Source: Pseudomonadota bacterium (GTDB lineage: Bacteria > Pseudomonadota > Gammaproteobacteria > Burkholderiales > SG8-39). From it: a stretch of 64,000 nucleotides of DNA. Under the pieces are notes generated by a model. That model saw nothing but the letters and a program-made list of their open reading frames with translations, made no database searches and had not been told where the DNA came from. Below are positions 16,438 through 25,110 of this stretch, piece by piece. The translations under genes were made by a program, and so were the position numbers. The stretch's first letter is position 1, and the number at the start of each line of letters is the position of its first letter. The stretch lies in contig CANGMI010000004.1 in NCBI GenBank assembly GCA_947455195.1, positions 124,001 through 188,000 on the forward strand. Reading direction: 5' to 3'.

Positions 16438-17559
16438 GTGACTGCGCCGACGCTGCGAATCGCCATCGCGATTCCCACCTACAACCGGCTGGACAAGCTT
16501 CTCGTCGCACTGTCCCACGTCGAAAGCCAGGCCACTGACGGGCGGGTCGATCTGTGCTGCGTGATTTCCAATATCGGTTCCAGCGATGGCACGACCGATT
16601 TTCTGGCGCAACTCGAGAGCGGCCGGGTGCGTTACATCATCCATAACCAGCCGGAGGACAACGTTCACCTGAACTGGCGCCGTTGCGCCGAAGCGATCCC
16701 GATCGATGTCGACTGGGTCTGGTTCCATGGGGATGACGACTTCATCACCATCCCCGAGGCGGTGGGCGGCGTGGCCGAGATCATCGATCGCCTGGCTGAT
16801 CATCAGCTCTCCCTGGTTCACATCACTCAAGCCCGGCGCAGTCACAATTCTGGCCAGATTCGCAAAGGGCCCCTGTTTGACCTGTGCAACGAGTTGGGTT
16901 TCCACGAGGTATTGGGCTGGATGTCGAGTCTCGTGGTGCGACGCGACCGCTTCGTATCTGCGATCCTCCGATCGACCGAAAGGGTCGTCGGAGCGTATCG
17001 GGCCGAGGACCTGATCGAACGCAGAATCTCGGCATTCGCCCACAGCGCGGCGCTCCTGGAGGTTTGCATGGGCGATCAGGCGTGCGTTGTCGATGTGCCG
17101 TGGGTCGAGCCCCAGGATGCAGAGCAGACCCGTGAATCGATCGTGCGCTGGCAAGAGGCTGGAGTCAATGAGCGCTACTTCTTCCTCATTGATGATCTTC
17201 TCGACATGCAATCGCGCGCGCTTTTCCCCGCGAAGCTCACGCGCACCTTCTTCCGATATCTCACGTACTCGCTCTGGGATCGGTACGCCGGTGCGCTCGT
17301 TGCGGCCGCCATCAACGCTCGCACGGTGACGGCGGGGGATCAGGCGCATTGGGATCGGGTCGCGCGTATCGCCGAACTGCTGGCCGATCCGGCTGAATCC
17401 AAGACCTTCACCCTGTGGGTATCCGCGATGCGACTCCTGGTCGAGCAATTTGCGACACAGGCCGCGGTACTGGCTGCCACCGAAGCCGGGTTGCGTGGCC
17501 AGTTGATCGGCGCGGATGCCCCGAGTTACGATTTCAAGCTGCTGGCCGAGGGGAATTGA
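16438..17559 (+). CDS. GT2-family glycosyltransferase
   Basis: 373 residues. The N-terminal nucleotide-sugar-binding half starts IAIAIPTYNRLDKLLVAL, the classic GT-A/GT2 opening. The acidic metal-binding motif is WFHGDDDFIT (Asp99-101). The C-terminal half (after about 200) is helical and of unknown fold. GTG at 16438 is the natural start, one base after the upstream stop. Together with the TPR-glycosyltransferase at 13526 it suggests a glycosylation function tied to the flagellar locus, for example decorating flagellin. It could instead act on a polysaccharide; there are no other polysaccharide genes nearby. Confidence 0.82.
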   Translation: MTAPTLRIAIAIPTYNRLDKLLVALSHVESQATDGRVDLCCVISNIGSSDGTTDFLAQLESGRVRYIIHNQPEDNVHLNWRRCAEAIPIDVDWVWFHGDDDFITIPEAVGGVAEIIDRLADHQLSLVHITQARRSHNSGQIRKGPLFDLCNELGFHEVLGWMSSLVVRRDRFVSAILRSTERVVGAYRAEDLIERRISAFAHSAALLEVCMGDQACVVDVPWVEPQDAEQTRESIVRWQEAGVNERYFFLIDDLLDMQSRALFPAKLTRTFFRYLTYSLWDRYAGALVAAAINARTVTAGDQAHWDRVARIAELLADPAESKTFTLWVSAMRLLVEQFATQAAVLAATEAGLRGQLIGADAPSYDFKLLAEGN

Positions 17560-17563
17560 CGTC

Positions 17564-18547
17564 ATGATTGCAGCCGCAAGATGCGTGAAGCGGGCCTCTG
17601 TCCGGACTTGTCTCCTGCTCGGTGTCGCACTGGGCGGGATCGCTCTCGCGGACGAATATCCTTCTCGCCCTGTGCGCATGATCGTTCCGTATGCAGCGGG
17701 CGGCGGCGGTGACATCGTTGCTCGGGTGATTGCGGAGCGGCTGCAATCGAGACTTGGGCAGACCGTCATCGTCGAGAATCGCGTCGGGGGCGGGGGTAAC
17801 GTAGGCGCTGAGAGTGTTCACCGTGCCAATCCTGACGGTTACACACTGCTCGCGACACCCCAGGGGCCGCTGGTCGTCAACAAGGTGCTCTACGGGCAGC
17901 TGTCGTTCGACCCGGACGAACTCGTTCCGGTGTCGCTGGTCGCTGCAGCCTACAGCGTTCTGGTCGTCCATCCGAAGGTGCCCGCGCGCACGGTCGCCGA
18001 GTTGGTCTCGCTCGCACGCGCGAACCCCGATCGCCTGAATTACGCATCATCGGGCAGTGGTACCACGGCCCACCTCGCTGCCGAATTGTTCAAGTCCGCG
18101 GCCGGCATCCGGGTGACCCACGTGCCGTATCGGGGTACGGGGCCCGCCGTGGCCGACCTTCTTGCCGGACAGGTCGACCTCATGGTGAGCGAAGTGTCGG
18201 CTGCCGGTCCCTACATACGCGACGGGCGGCTGCGCGCACTTGCGGTTGGCAGTGAGTCGGCGAACCCGCTGATGCCCGGTGTGCCGAGCCTCTCCGAGAC
18301 TTTTCCGGGCATGGTCGCCATGACATGGCATGGCATCGTCGCGCCGCCCGGGACGTCACCCGCGATCACTGGCCGTCTGTCGGCTGCCGTGAAGGATGTG
18401 GTCGCTCAGCCCGACACGCAGCGACGCCTGCGGGAACTGGGGGTCGTCGGGCTGGGTGCGGGGCCGATCGAACTGGAGCGGTTCATGCGCCAGGAGCGTC
18501 AACGCTGGGGCAGGGTGGTTCGCGAGAATGCCATCAAGGCCGACTAG
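17564..18547 (+). CDS. TctC/Bug-type periplasmic solute-binding protein
   Basis: 327 residues with a Sec signal peptide (CLLLGVALGGIALA). The mature part opens EYPSRPVRMIVPYAAGGGGD, the hallmark of the tripartite tricarboxylate transporter receptor family, followed by GQTVIVENRVGGGGNVGAE, NPDGYTLL and LNYASSGSGTTAHLAAELF. These receptors bind carboxylates and related small molecules in the periplasm. No tctA/tctB permease genes are adjacent, so it is an orphan receptor, as is very common in betaproteobacteria. It starts 4 bp after the glycosyltransferase stop, yet functional linkage to it is doubtful. Ligand cannot be predicted. Confidence 0.93.
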   Translation: MIAAARCVKRASVRTCLLLGVALGGIALADEYPSRPVRMIVPYAAGGGGDIVARVIAERLQSRLGQTVIVENRVGGGGNVGAESVHRANPDGYTLLATPQGPLVVNKVLYGQLSFDPDELVPVSLVAAAYSVLVVHPKVPARTVAELVSLARANPDRLNYASSGSGTTAHLAAELFKSAAGIRVTHVPYRGTGPAVADLLAGQVDLMVSEVSAAGPYIRDGRLRALAVGSESANPLMPGVPSLSETFPGMVAMTWHGIVAPPGTSPAITGRLSAAVKDVVAQPDTQRRLRELGVVGLGAGPIELERFMRQERQRWGRVVRENAIKAD

Positions 18548-18653
18548 ACCACACGCTGCACGGCCCGGGCCGACAGGGCGGCATGGCCCTGCGATCTTGC
18601 GGCTTCTCACCGCACGGCCGAACCCCCGACGTACCGGCTCCTACTACCCGTCG

Positions 18654-19166
18654 TCAGATCGGTTCCCAACTGCCCGGAATCGAATAGTGAAACGAGGGCT
18701 GGTAGCGCAGGAACTCTGTCGCTGACAGTTCGGCCTCAGGCTCGAGCAGATCTTTCCAGAAACCCAGCACCATCGCGCGGTCGCAGCCCGGTGGCGGCAT
18801 GTCGAGTCGTGCGCGCGCGCCGGGGTACTGCTGCAGAAGGTGGTTGATCGCGCCAATGATGGAGCTGAGATCGGCCTTCGGCTTGCCGTATGTGACGAGC
18901 ATTCGTCGGAACCGATCGATCCGCTCGTCGCGCGCCTGCACCACCAGGTAAGGCAGCATGAAAGCCATCGCACGCTGCTTGTGGTTGCGGAAGTAGACCT
19001 GCTGCGTCACGCTCCAGGTGGCGCCAGACTCGAGAAGCGACGCCTCGAAGCACCATTCTTCGTGTGCGATGAAACAGGTCTGGCGATTCTCGAGTTCGCA
19101 CAGGCTCGTATCGGGCGGCGCCATCTCGGCAGCCCCATCGATCCGGATGGCGAAATCGAGGCTCAT
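18654..19166 (-). CDS. Conserved-looking protein of unknown function
   Basis: 170 residues, soluble, with no signal peptide. It has several cysteines (SLCELENRQTCFIAHEEWCFE), many aromatic residues and a helical middle (NHKQRAMAFMLPYLVVQARDERIDRFRRML). No family is recognised. It reads in the same direction as, and ends upstream of nothing but, the convergent Bug-receptor gene; the bactofilin gene lies 21 bp before its ATG, so it is probably the last gene of the bactofilin operon. Codon pattern and lack of a competing frame support it as real. Confidence 0.6.
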   Translation of the reverse strand: MSLDFAIRIDGAAEMAPPDTSLCELENRQTCFIAHEEWCFEASLLESGATWSVTQQVYFRNHKQRAMAFMLPYLVVQARDERIDRFRRMLVTYGKPKADLSSIIGAINHLLQQYPGARARLDMPPPGCDRAMVLGFWKDLLEPEAELSATEFLRYQPSFHYSIPGSWEPI

Positions 19167-19187
19167 CGGTCAGGACTCAAGCATCAC

Positions 19188-19622
19188 CTATTTGGCGACC
19201 TGCAACTCCCCGGAAATTCGGGCACCGGCCGCGATCTTGATCGTCCGGTAGCGGATTCTTGCATTCACGAGGGAGCCTGCCGACAGCACCAGATCTTCGC
19301 AGGCTGCATCACCCTCGAAGGTTCCCTTGATATTCAGAAGCTTGGTCTTGATCTTGCCGATGACCTTGCCGGTAGCGCCGATCGTGAGGCTGTCCAGACT
19401 CAATTCACCTTTCACCTCGCCATCGAGGTGAAGACTCCCGGTGGAATTGATCTTGCCTTCGAAGCGAACGCCGTCGGATATCACCGACGGGCGCAGCGCC
19501 GAATTGCCAGGCGCCGCGGCGCCTGTGCGAGCGGGCTGATCACCCTGTTCGACCATCATCGGCTGTACGGGCTCTTTCATGGGCTTTGGCTCAGGACTGC
19601 TAGTTTTCGATAAGTTGAACAT
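19188..19622 (-). CDS. Bactofilin
   Basis: 144 residues. A disordered, Pro-rich first 45 residues are followed by the bactofilin beta-helix domain with its short repeating strands: ISDGVRFEGKINSTGSLHL, DGEVKGELSLDSLTIG and ATGKVIGKIKTKLLNIKGT. Bactofilins polymerise without nucleotide into membrane-associated filaments that scaffold peptidoglycan enzymes. Its start overlaps the 3' end of the M23 peptidase gene by 23 bp, the pairing seen in curvature and cell-shape modules (for example CcmA with Csd-type peptidases in Helicobacter). A second bactofilin lies on the other side of the peptidase. Confidence 0.92.
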   Translation of the reverse strand: MFNLSKTSSPEPKPMKEPVQPMMVEQGDQPARTGAAAPGNSALRPSVISDGVRFEGKINSTGSLHLDGEVKGELSLDSLTIGATGKVIGKIKTKLLNIKGTFEGDAACEDLVLSAGSLVNARIRYRTIKIAAGARISGELQVAK

Positions 19623-20664
19623 TTTTCACAATCGTCATGGCTATCAGGGGATCGATGCGCTGACCATCAACCAGGATTTCATAATGCAGATGCGTGCCAG
19701 TCGACAAACCCGTGCTGCCAACGATACCAACAACGTCACCCTTCTTGATCTGATCACCGACACGAACATCGATCGATTCCAGATGTCCGTAAATCGTTCG
19801 CACGCCGCCGGCGTGTTCGACGATGACAGCATTGCCATAGTCTGCGTGGTAGCCGGCCAGAGCAACTCGCCCGGTCAGCGCAACGCGGACTTTCTTGTCA
19901 CCCCGGGTGGTCAGGTCTACGCCCGGATGAAATTGCTGCTTGCCGGTAAACGGGTTCGAGCGCACGCCGTAAGGTGAACTCACTTCATGACGGTTGATGG
20001 GCGAGTCGGGCGGAATCTTCCGGTAAACCGCCATCAACTGTTCGTAAGTCTGCAACTCATTCTGAATCTGCCGGGCATTGGCCGATGTCGGAATGAAGTC
20101 GCTGTTGCGCGGGCTGGCGTCCTCCAGCTGGCGGGCTGCCACGTTCGAACGAGCGGTTCTCTCGGCATTTGCATTGAGACCCGCGATCGCCAGGCCGCGC
20201 CCGAGTCCCTTGTTGAGAGCCGCGAGCTGGCGGGAAACACGCTCCTCGAGCGACTGCATCTGCTGATCGTGATCACGCAGCGCACTGATCAGTTCGAGCA
20301 CCCGGGTGTCATCGATCTCGTGCCCGGGACGAAAGTTGGCGTAATAGTCCTTCAGGGCGCCGAAAAGCTTGGTTTCCGAATGGATGCGAAGGCGCTGACT
20401 CTCGTTGAGTGTGGCGTTCTTCCATGCGAGCGAGACCAGCGACAGTGACAGGCCGACGAAGATCACGCCGATGCCAGCGGCGAGAATCATCACGCTGCGG
20501 GCAATTGCCGTCTGGACGTGGGCACTGAGGGAAAAGTAGCTGACGTTGCCGGCCTGATCGACGATCAGACGAGCGTCCTCGAAAGGGTAATTCCACGCCC
20601 ACTGCAACCAGCGACCTGGCGATCTGACCAGCCCTCGTAATCTGAGCCTAGCGATCAGTTGCAT
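19600..20664 (-). CDS. Membrane-anchored M23 (LytM) peptidase
   Basis: 354 residues. A short cytoplasmic N-terminus is followed by one membrane span (about 56-80, MILAAGIGVIFVGLSLSLVSL), a periplasmic coiled-coil (85-220) and a C-terminal M23 domain. Zinc ligands are visible in FHPGVDL (His246, Asp250) and GTHLHYEI (His325 with catalytic His327), with the YGHLESIDV strand between. This looks like an active peptidoglycan endopeptidase, not a degenerate LytM factor. It is flanked by two bactofilin genes on the same strand, which probably localise it. The membrane span and cytoplasmic tail would let it touch bactofilin filaments. Confidence 0.92.
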   Translation of the reverse strand: MQLIARLRLRGLVRSPGRWLQWAWNYPFEDARLIVDQAGNVSYFSLSAHVQTAIARSVMILAAGIGVIFVGLSLSLVSLAWKNATLNESQRLRIHSETKLFGALKDYYANFRPGHEIDDTRVLELISALRDHDQQMQSLEERVSRQLAALNKGLGRGLAIAGLNANAERTARSNVAARQLEDASPRNSDFIPTSANARQIQNELQTYEQLMAVYRKIPPDSPINRHEVSSPYGVRSNPFTGKQQFHPGVDLTTRGDKKVRVALTGRVALAGYHADYGNAVIVEHAGGVRTIYGHLESIDVRVGDQIKKGDVVGIVGSTGLSTGTHLHYEILVDGQRIDPLIAMTIVKNVQLIEN

Positions 20665-20677
20665 GCTAGCCTGCCGG

Positions 20678-21091
20678 TCAGCCCTTGGGCTCTGTCAATT
20701 CCCCCAGGGGATCGATCGGACGCGGAGGGCGGGGCGCGGGCGCATTGCGGTCAGCTGCCTGTGCCGACACATTGCTGATGCTGCCCTGGATGACACCGCC
20801 GTGCTCGACCTCGATTGTCTGGTATTCCACCAGGCCCATGATGCGACCGGTCGAGCGCAGCACGAGCTTTTCCTTGGTAATGAGGTGTTCGCTGACTTCC
20901 CCATGAATATCGGCGATTGCAGCGACGAGTTTCCCCTTGACGACACCGGTGGCACCCACGTGCACTTCGCGAGCGGTGATGGTTCCTTCGACCTTGCCAT
21001 GAACAAATGCGGTGTCGGGCAACAGGATGTCACCCTTGATCGTCACGCCATTGCCGACTACGAGACAACCGCTCTTTTCTTTCTCATCCAT
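20678..21091 (-). CDS. Bactofilin, second copy
   Basis: 137 residues, with the beta-helix domain near the N-terminus (CLVVGNGVTIKGDILLPDT, HVGATGVVKGKLVAAIADIHG, TGRIMGLVEYQTIEVEHGG) and a Pro-rich disordered C-terminal tail, the reverse of the other bactofilin's layout. First gene of the minus-strand operon bactofilin-M23-bactofilin-unknown; 13 bp separate it from the peptidase. Two different bactofilins may co-polymerise or play separate roles; this is inference. Confidence 0.9.
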   Translation of the reverse strand: MDEKEKSGCLVVGNGVTIKGDILLPDTAFVHGKVEGTITAREVHVGATGVVKGKLVAAIADIHGEVSEHLITKEKLVLRSTGRIMGLVEYQTIEVEHGGVIQGSISNVSAQAADRNAPAPRPPRPIDPLGELTEPKG

Positions 21092-21407
21092 GATTCATCG
21101 TCATCCATTCGACTCGATATCTGCAGTCGCAACCGCAGGCAGTCCTGCCATCGGGGGCCGATGCAGCATTCCGCAATCAGCGGGGCTGAGTGTCTCACAG
21201 GCACTCACGGCCTCGTCCGTTGGCCTTCGTGTTGAAACAAGAATTAATTGTCCTGAGTCAAGGCTGTCAGCGCCGCACAGTGCGCATGCATCGCACGGCG
21301 GCGTGCCACCATCGGGCGGCGGGGGGGGCCTTGAAAACAAAAAAGCCCGGCTTTCGGGCCGGGCTTTCGACATGGTGTGGCGCGCAACCGGATGCTGACT
21401 GGTTTAC
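21092..21407. other. Intergenic region, bactofilin operon to tRNA-Asn
   Basis: 316 bp without a supported gene. It contains the tRNA-Asn terminator and should contain the bactofilin operon promoter; I could not pick a convincing -35/-10 pair. Confidence 0.5.
21336..21369 (-). terminator. Rho-independent terminator of tRNA-Asn
   Basis: Read on the minus strand: AAAGCCCGGC pairs with GCCGGGCTTT around a short loop, followed by TTTTTTGTTTT. It lies about 40 bp after the tRNA-Asn 3' end. Confidence 0.88.
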
Positions 21408-21483
21408 TGGCTCCCCGACCAGGGCTCGAACCTGGGACCTGCGGATTAACAGTCCGTCGCTCTACCGACTGAGCTATCGGGGA
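21408..21483 (-). tRNA. tRNA-Asn (anticodon GTT)
   Basis: 76 nt including an encoded CCA (21408-21410). Acceptor stem TCCCCGA pairs with TCGGGGA, discriminator G, D-arm AGCTCAGTCGGTAGAGC, anticodon loop CTGTTAA (GTT), T-arm GGTTCGAGCC. Typical bacterial tRNA-Asn, stand-alone with its own promoter and terminator. Confidence 0.97.
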
Positions 21484-21524
21484 ATTGTTCGGAAACCGTC
21501 TGCTTGCTACCAACCAAGCCGCAC

Positions 21525-21553
21525 ATTGTAGAACGTTCTCGTCGGACGGGCAA
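21525..21553 (-). promoter_or_regulatory. Sigma70-type promoter of tRNA-Asn
   Basis: Minus strand TTGCCC, 17-nt spacer, TACAAT. It ends about 41 bp before the tRNA 5' end. Confidence 0.6.
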
Positions 21554-21603
21554 GCCTTCGCGGCTACTGTTCGATGGTTGGCTTGGCCCCGGTCAGGCCT
21601 TGC

Positions 21604-22809
21604 TCACGCAATGACGCTCGCCACGGCATCGCACACGTGCACGAGGTTGCCCGCATTCAGTGCCGCCACGCAGATTCGACCCGAGTCGACGGCATACACT
21701 CCGTGCTCTTCTCGCAGTCGGCTGACTTGAGCCTTCGACAAGCCCGAGAAGGAGAACATGCCACGCTGGCTCATGATGAAGTTGAAGTCGTGACCGGGCA
21801 GGCGGGCCCGCATGAGTTCGACAAACTGCTCGCGCATGGTGCGGATGCGATCCCGCATGCCGGCCAGTTCACGTTCCCAGAGGGCTCGCAATTCAGGCGT
21901 TTCAAGAACGGTGGCAACGATCTGGCCACCATGTGTCGGTGGGTTCGAGTAGTTGGTCCGGACAACCCGCTTCAACTGGCTCAACACACGCCCGGCTTCC
22001 TCGGCACTGTGCGTCACGACCGACAAGGCACCCACTCGCTCACCATAGAGGGAAAACGACTTCGAGAACGAGTTTGATACCAGCACCGCGATACCGGCTT
22101 GCGCGAAGAGCCGTACGGGCTCGGCATCGATATCGATGCCTGACCCGAAGCCCTGATATGCGATGTCGAGGAAGGGTACGAGGTCTCGCGACTTCACCAG
22201 GTCGACGATGGCGGCCCATTGCTCGGCCGACAGGTCGACACCGGTCGGGTTGTGACAGCAGGCGTGGAGTACGACGACCGACCCGGCTGGCAGCGCGCCG
22301 ATGGCCGCTTTCATGCCGTCGAAGTCCAGACCGTGACTCGGCGCATGGTAGTAGGTGTAGGTGTTGACCTTGAAACCTGCCGCCTCGAACAGGGCACGGT
22401 GGTTTTCCCAGCTGGGGTCACTGATCCAGACCTCGGCGTCCGGTAGCAGGCGCCTCAGGAAATCGGCCCCGATCTTGAGCCCGCCCGTGCCGCCCAGCGC
22501 CTGAACGGTGACGATGCGGCCTTCCTGCACGGCCGGTGAATCCGCGCCAAACACCAGTTTCTGAACGGCACGATCGTAAGCGGCGAGCCCATCGATGGGA
22601 AGGTAACTGCGCGCGGCAGCGCGCTCGACCAACTGGCGCTCTGCGCGAGCCACGCACTCGAGCAACGGGACCTTGCCCGCCTCATCGTAGTAGACACCGA
22701 CGCCCAGATTGACGCGGTTCGGGCTGCGGTCGGCGTTGTAGGCTTCCGTGAGACCGAGAATCGGGTCGCGTGGGGCGAGTTCGACGGCGTCGAGGATGTT
22801 GGCTGACAT
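21604..22809 (-). CDS. tyrB: Aromatic/aspartate aminotransferase (class I, PLP)
   Basis: 401 residues, fold-type I PLP aminotransferase of the AspC/TyrB group, transferring amino groups between aromatic or acidic amino acids and 2-oxoglutarate. Motifs: NLGVGVYYDEAGKVPLL near the N-terminus, SDPSWENH, HACCHNPTGVD and NSFSKSFSLYGERVG with the Schiff-base lysine at 250. The C-terminal MFSFSGL and conserved arginine region are present. The ATG at 22809 gives the usual length; the reading frame stays open far upstream but that part is antisense to uvrB. It is divergent from uvrB. Aromatic versus aspartate preference cannot be settled; TyrB is the more common annotation in this context. Confidence 0.88.
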   Translation of the reverse strand: MSANILDAVELAPRDPILGLTEAYNADRSPNRVNLGVGVYYDEAGKVPLLECVARAERQLVERAAARSYLPIDGLAAYDRAVQKLVFGADSPAVQEGRIVTVQALGGTGGLKIGADFLRRLLPDAEVWISDPSWENHRALFEAAGFKVNTYTYYHAPSHGLDFDGMKAAIGALPAGSVVVLHACCHNPTGVDLSAEQWAAIVDLVKSRDLVPFLDIAYQGFGSGIDIDAEPVRLFAQAGIAVLVSNSFSKSFSLYGERVGALSVVTHSAEEAGRVLSQLKRVVRTNYSNPPTHGGQIVATVLETPELRALWERELAGMRDRIRTMREQFVELMRARLPGHDFNFIMSQRGMFSFSGLSKAQVSRLREEHGVYAVDSGRICVAALNAGNLVHVCDAVASVIA

Positions 22810-22950
22810 GGTGGTGATCGGATCCGGTGACTGAGGAAGGGGCGTAGTCTCACTTGACCAGCGCCTCTGGCCCGAGCGACGTACGGACGACAGGGCAGGC
22901 GCCCGCCCACCATGATTATACTTAACGCCGATCCTTGAAGGCCCTGCACC

Positions 22951-25062
22951 GTGACGAGTCCCTCTCCCCGCTCCGAAGCCGAGATCGCGACCTATCCGGG
23001 CAGTCCGTATCGACTCCACCTGCCGTATCCTCCCGCAGGCGATCAGCCTCGAGCCATCGCCGAGTTGGTCGAGGGCATCGAGGACGGGCTGGCCTTTCAG
23101 ACGCTCCTTGGCGTCACCGGGTCGGGGAAGACCTTCACCATGGCCAACGTGATTGCCCGGATTGGGCGACCTGCGCTGGTGCTCGCGCCGAACAAGACGC
23201 TCGCCGCCCAGTTGTACTCGGAGATGCGCGAGTTCTTTCCTGACAACTCGGTGGAGTACTTCGTCTCCTACTACGACTACTATCAGCCGGAGGCCTACGT
23301 CCCCTCGCGGGATCTGTTCATCGAGAAGGACTCGAGCATCAACGACCATATCGAGCAGATGCGCCTCTCTGCGACGAAGGCGCTGATGGAGCGGCGCGAC
23401 TCGGTGATCGTGGCGACCGTGTCGTGCATCTACGGCATCGGTGATCCGGTTGAATATCACGGCATGATCCTGCATCTTGTCGAAGGCGAGCGCTATGCCC
23501 AGCGCGAAGTGATCGCGCGCCTCGTGGCCATGCAGTACGAGCGAAACGACATGGACTTCCGGCGGGGCGTCTTTCGGGTACGCGGTGATGTCATCGACGT
23601 TTTCCCGGCCGAGCACTTCGAAACCGCGATCCGGCTGCAACTCGATGATGATGTCATCGCCTCGATGCAGATGTTCGATCCGCTCACCGGGCGGATGTTG
23701 CAGCGCGTTGGACGGTTCACGGTCTACCCGTCGAGCCACTACGTCACGCCTCGATCGACTACGCTGCGCGCAATCGACGCCATCAAGGTGGAACTCGGAC
23801 AGCGCATCGACCACTTCCATCGCGAAGGCAAACTGGTGGAGGCTCAACGCATCGAGCAGCGAACGCGCTTCGACCTCGAGATGCTGCAGGAGATGGGTTT
23901 CTGCAAGGGGATCGAGAACTACTCTCGACATCTTTCCGGCCGATCGGCGGGCGAGCCACCCCCGACGCTGATCGACTACCTGCCGCACGGCTCACTGATG
24001 ATCATTGACGAGAGCCATGTCACGATCGGCCAGTTGGGCGGGATGTTCAAGGGCGATCGTTCGCGCAAGGAGAATCTGGTCCAGTACGGGTTCCGTCTGC
24101 CTTCAGCGCTGGACAACCGGCCGCTGCAGATGGCCGAGTTCGAGCGTCTGATGAAACAGACGGTCTTCGTCTCGGCGACCCCGGGCGATTACGAAAAGAC
24201 CCACTCGGCCCAGACGGTCGAGCAACTGGTACGGCCCACCGGGCTGGTCGATCCCATTCTCGAAGTGCGCCCTGCGTTGAACCAGGTCGATGACCTGATG
24301 TCGGAGATCAATCTGCGCGTTGCGCGTGACGAGCGCGTGCTCGTCACCACACTCACCAAGCGCATGGCAGAGCAGTTGAGCGAGTACCTGGCCGATCACG
24401 GGATCAAGGTTCGCTACCTGCATTCGGAAATCGACACGGTCGAACGGGTCGAGATCCTGCGCGATCTGCGTCTGGGGACCTTCCACGTGCTCGTCGGGAT
24501 CAACCTGCTGCGCGAGGGGCTCGATCTGCCTGAGGTATCGCTCGTCGCCATTCTCGATGCGGACAAGGAGGGCTTCCTCCGGTCAGATCGCTCATTGATC
24601 CAGACCATCGGTCGGGCTGCCCGCCACATCAACGGAATGGCGATTCTCTATGCTGACCGCATGACCGATTCGATGCAGCGTGCAATCGACGAGACCACAC
24701 GCAGACGCGAGCGGCAACTGGCGGTGAACACAGCTTCGGGCATCACCCCGCGCGGTGTGATGAAGCAGGTGCGCGACCTGATCGATGGCGTGTATGACCC
24801 GGACGGCGCCGAGCGGGAACTCAAGGCCGCCGAGGATCAGGCGCGTTACGAGGCCCTCAATGAACGTCAGGCCGGGCGCGAGATCAAGCGACTCGAAAAG
24901 CAGATGCTGGAACATGCCCGCAACCTGGAATTCGAGAAAGCCGCCGCGGCGCGCGATCGGCTGACCGAACTCAAGCGGGCACTTTTTGGCGCCGATGGAA
25001 GGGAAGGGCCGGCGGCAGCGCGTCAGGCTCCCCCGCGCCGTGCGGGCGGCGGGGGATTCTGA
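22951..25062 (+). CDS. uvrB: Excinuclease ABC subunit B
   Basis: 703 residues, DNA-damage-verifying helicase-like subunit of nucleotide excision repair. Walker A GVTGSGKT lies near residue 50, followed by the beta-hairpin region [16 protein letters not shown] and the C-terminal helicase motifs ([27 protein letters not shown]) follow, and the UvrC-binding UVR helix pair lies near the end ([20 protein letters not shown]). GTG start at 22951. It is divergent from the aminotransferase. I searched the intergenic region for a LexA-type palindrome and did not find one. It ends 48 bp from the convergent rne gene, with a small GC hairpin at 25068-25086 between them. Confidence 0.98.
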   Translation: MTSPSPRSEAEIATYPGSPYRLHLPYPPAGDQPRAIAELVEGIEDGLAFQTLLGVTGSGKTFTMANVIARIGRPALVLAPNKTLAAQLYSEMREFFPDNSVEYFVSYYDYYQPEAYVPSRDLFIEKDSSINDHIEQMRLSATKALMERRDSVIVATVSCIYGIGDPVEYHGMILHLVEGERYAQREVIARLVAMQYERNDMDFRRGVFRVRGDVIDVFPAEHFETAIRLQLDDDVIASMQMFDPLTGRMLQRVGRFTVYPSSHYVTPRSTTLRAIDAIKVELGQRIDHFHREGKLVEAQRIEQRTRFDLEMLQEMGFCKGIENYSRHLSGRSAGEPPPTLIDYLPHGSLMIIDESHVTIGQLGGMFKGDRSRKENLVQYGFRLPSALDNRPLQMAEFERLMKQTVFVSATPGDYEKTHSAQTVEQLVRPTGLVDPILEVRPALNQVDDLMSEINLRVARDERVLVTTLTKRMAEQLSEYLADHGIKVRYLHSEIDTVERVEILRDLRLGTFHVLVGINLLREGLDLPEVSLVAILDADKEGFLRSDRSLIQTIGRAARHINGMAILYADRMTDSMQRAIDETTRRRERQLAVNTASGITPRGVMKQVRDLIDGVYDPDGAERELKAAEDQARYEALNERQAGREIKRLEKQMLEHARNLEFEKAAAARDRLTELKRALFGADGREGPAAARQAPPRRAGGGGF

Positions 25063-25110
25063 GCCTCGGCACCGTGCGCCGGTGCCAAAGTGCCACGACC
25101 GGCAGACGGC

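Noticed and set aside
22810-22950. SOS (LexA) box ahead of uvrB
   Set aside because: No CTGT-N8-ACAG-like palindrome is present; only an isolated TATACT at 22917.
22810-23988. Minus-strand continuation of the aminotransferase frame for about 390 more codons
   Set aside because: It lies antisense to uvrB and lacks any recognisable domain; the natural ATG is at 22809.
25068-25086. Hairpin between convergent uvrB and rne as a terminator
   Set aside because: Seven-bp GC stem without U-runs on either strand; evidence too weak for a terminator call.
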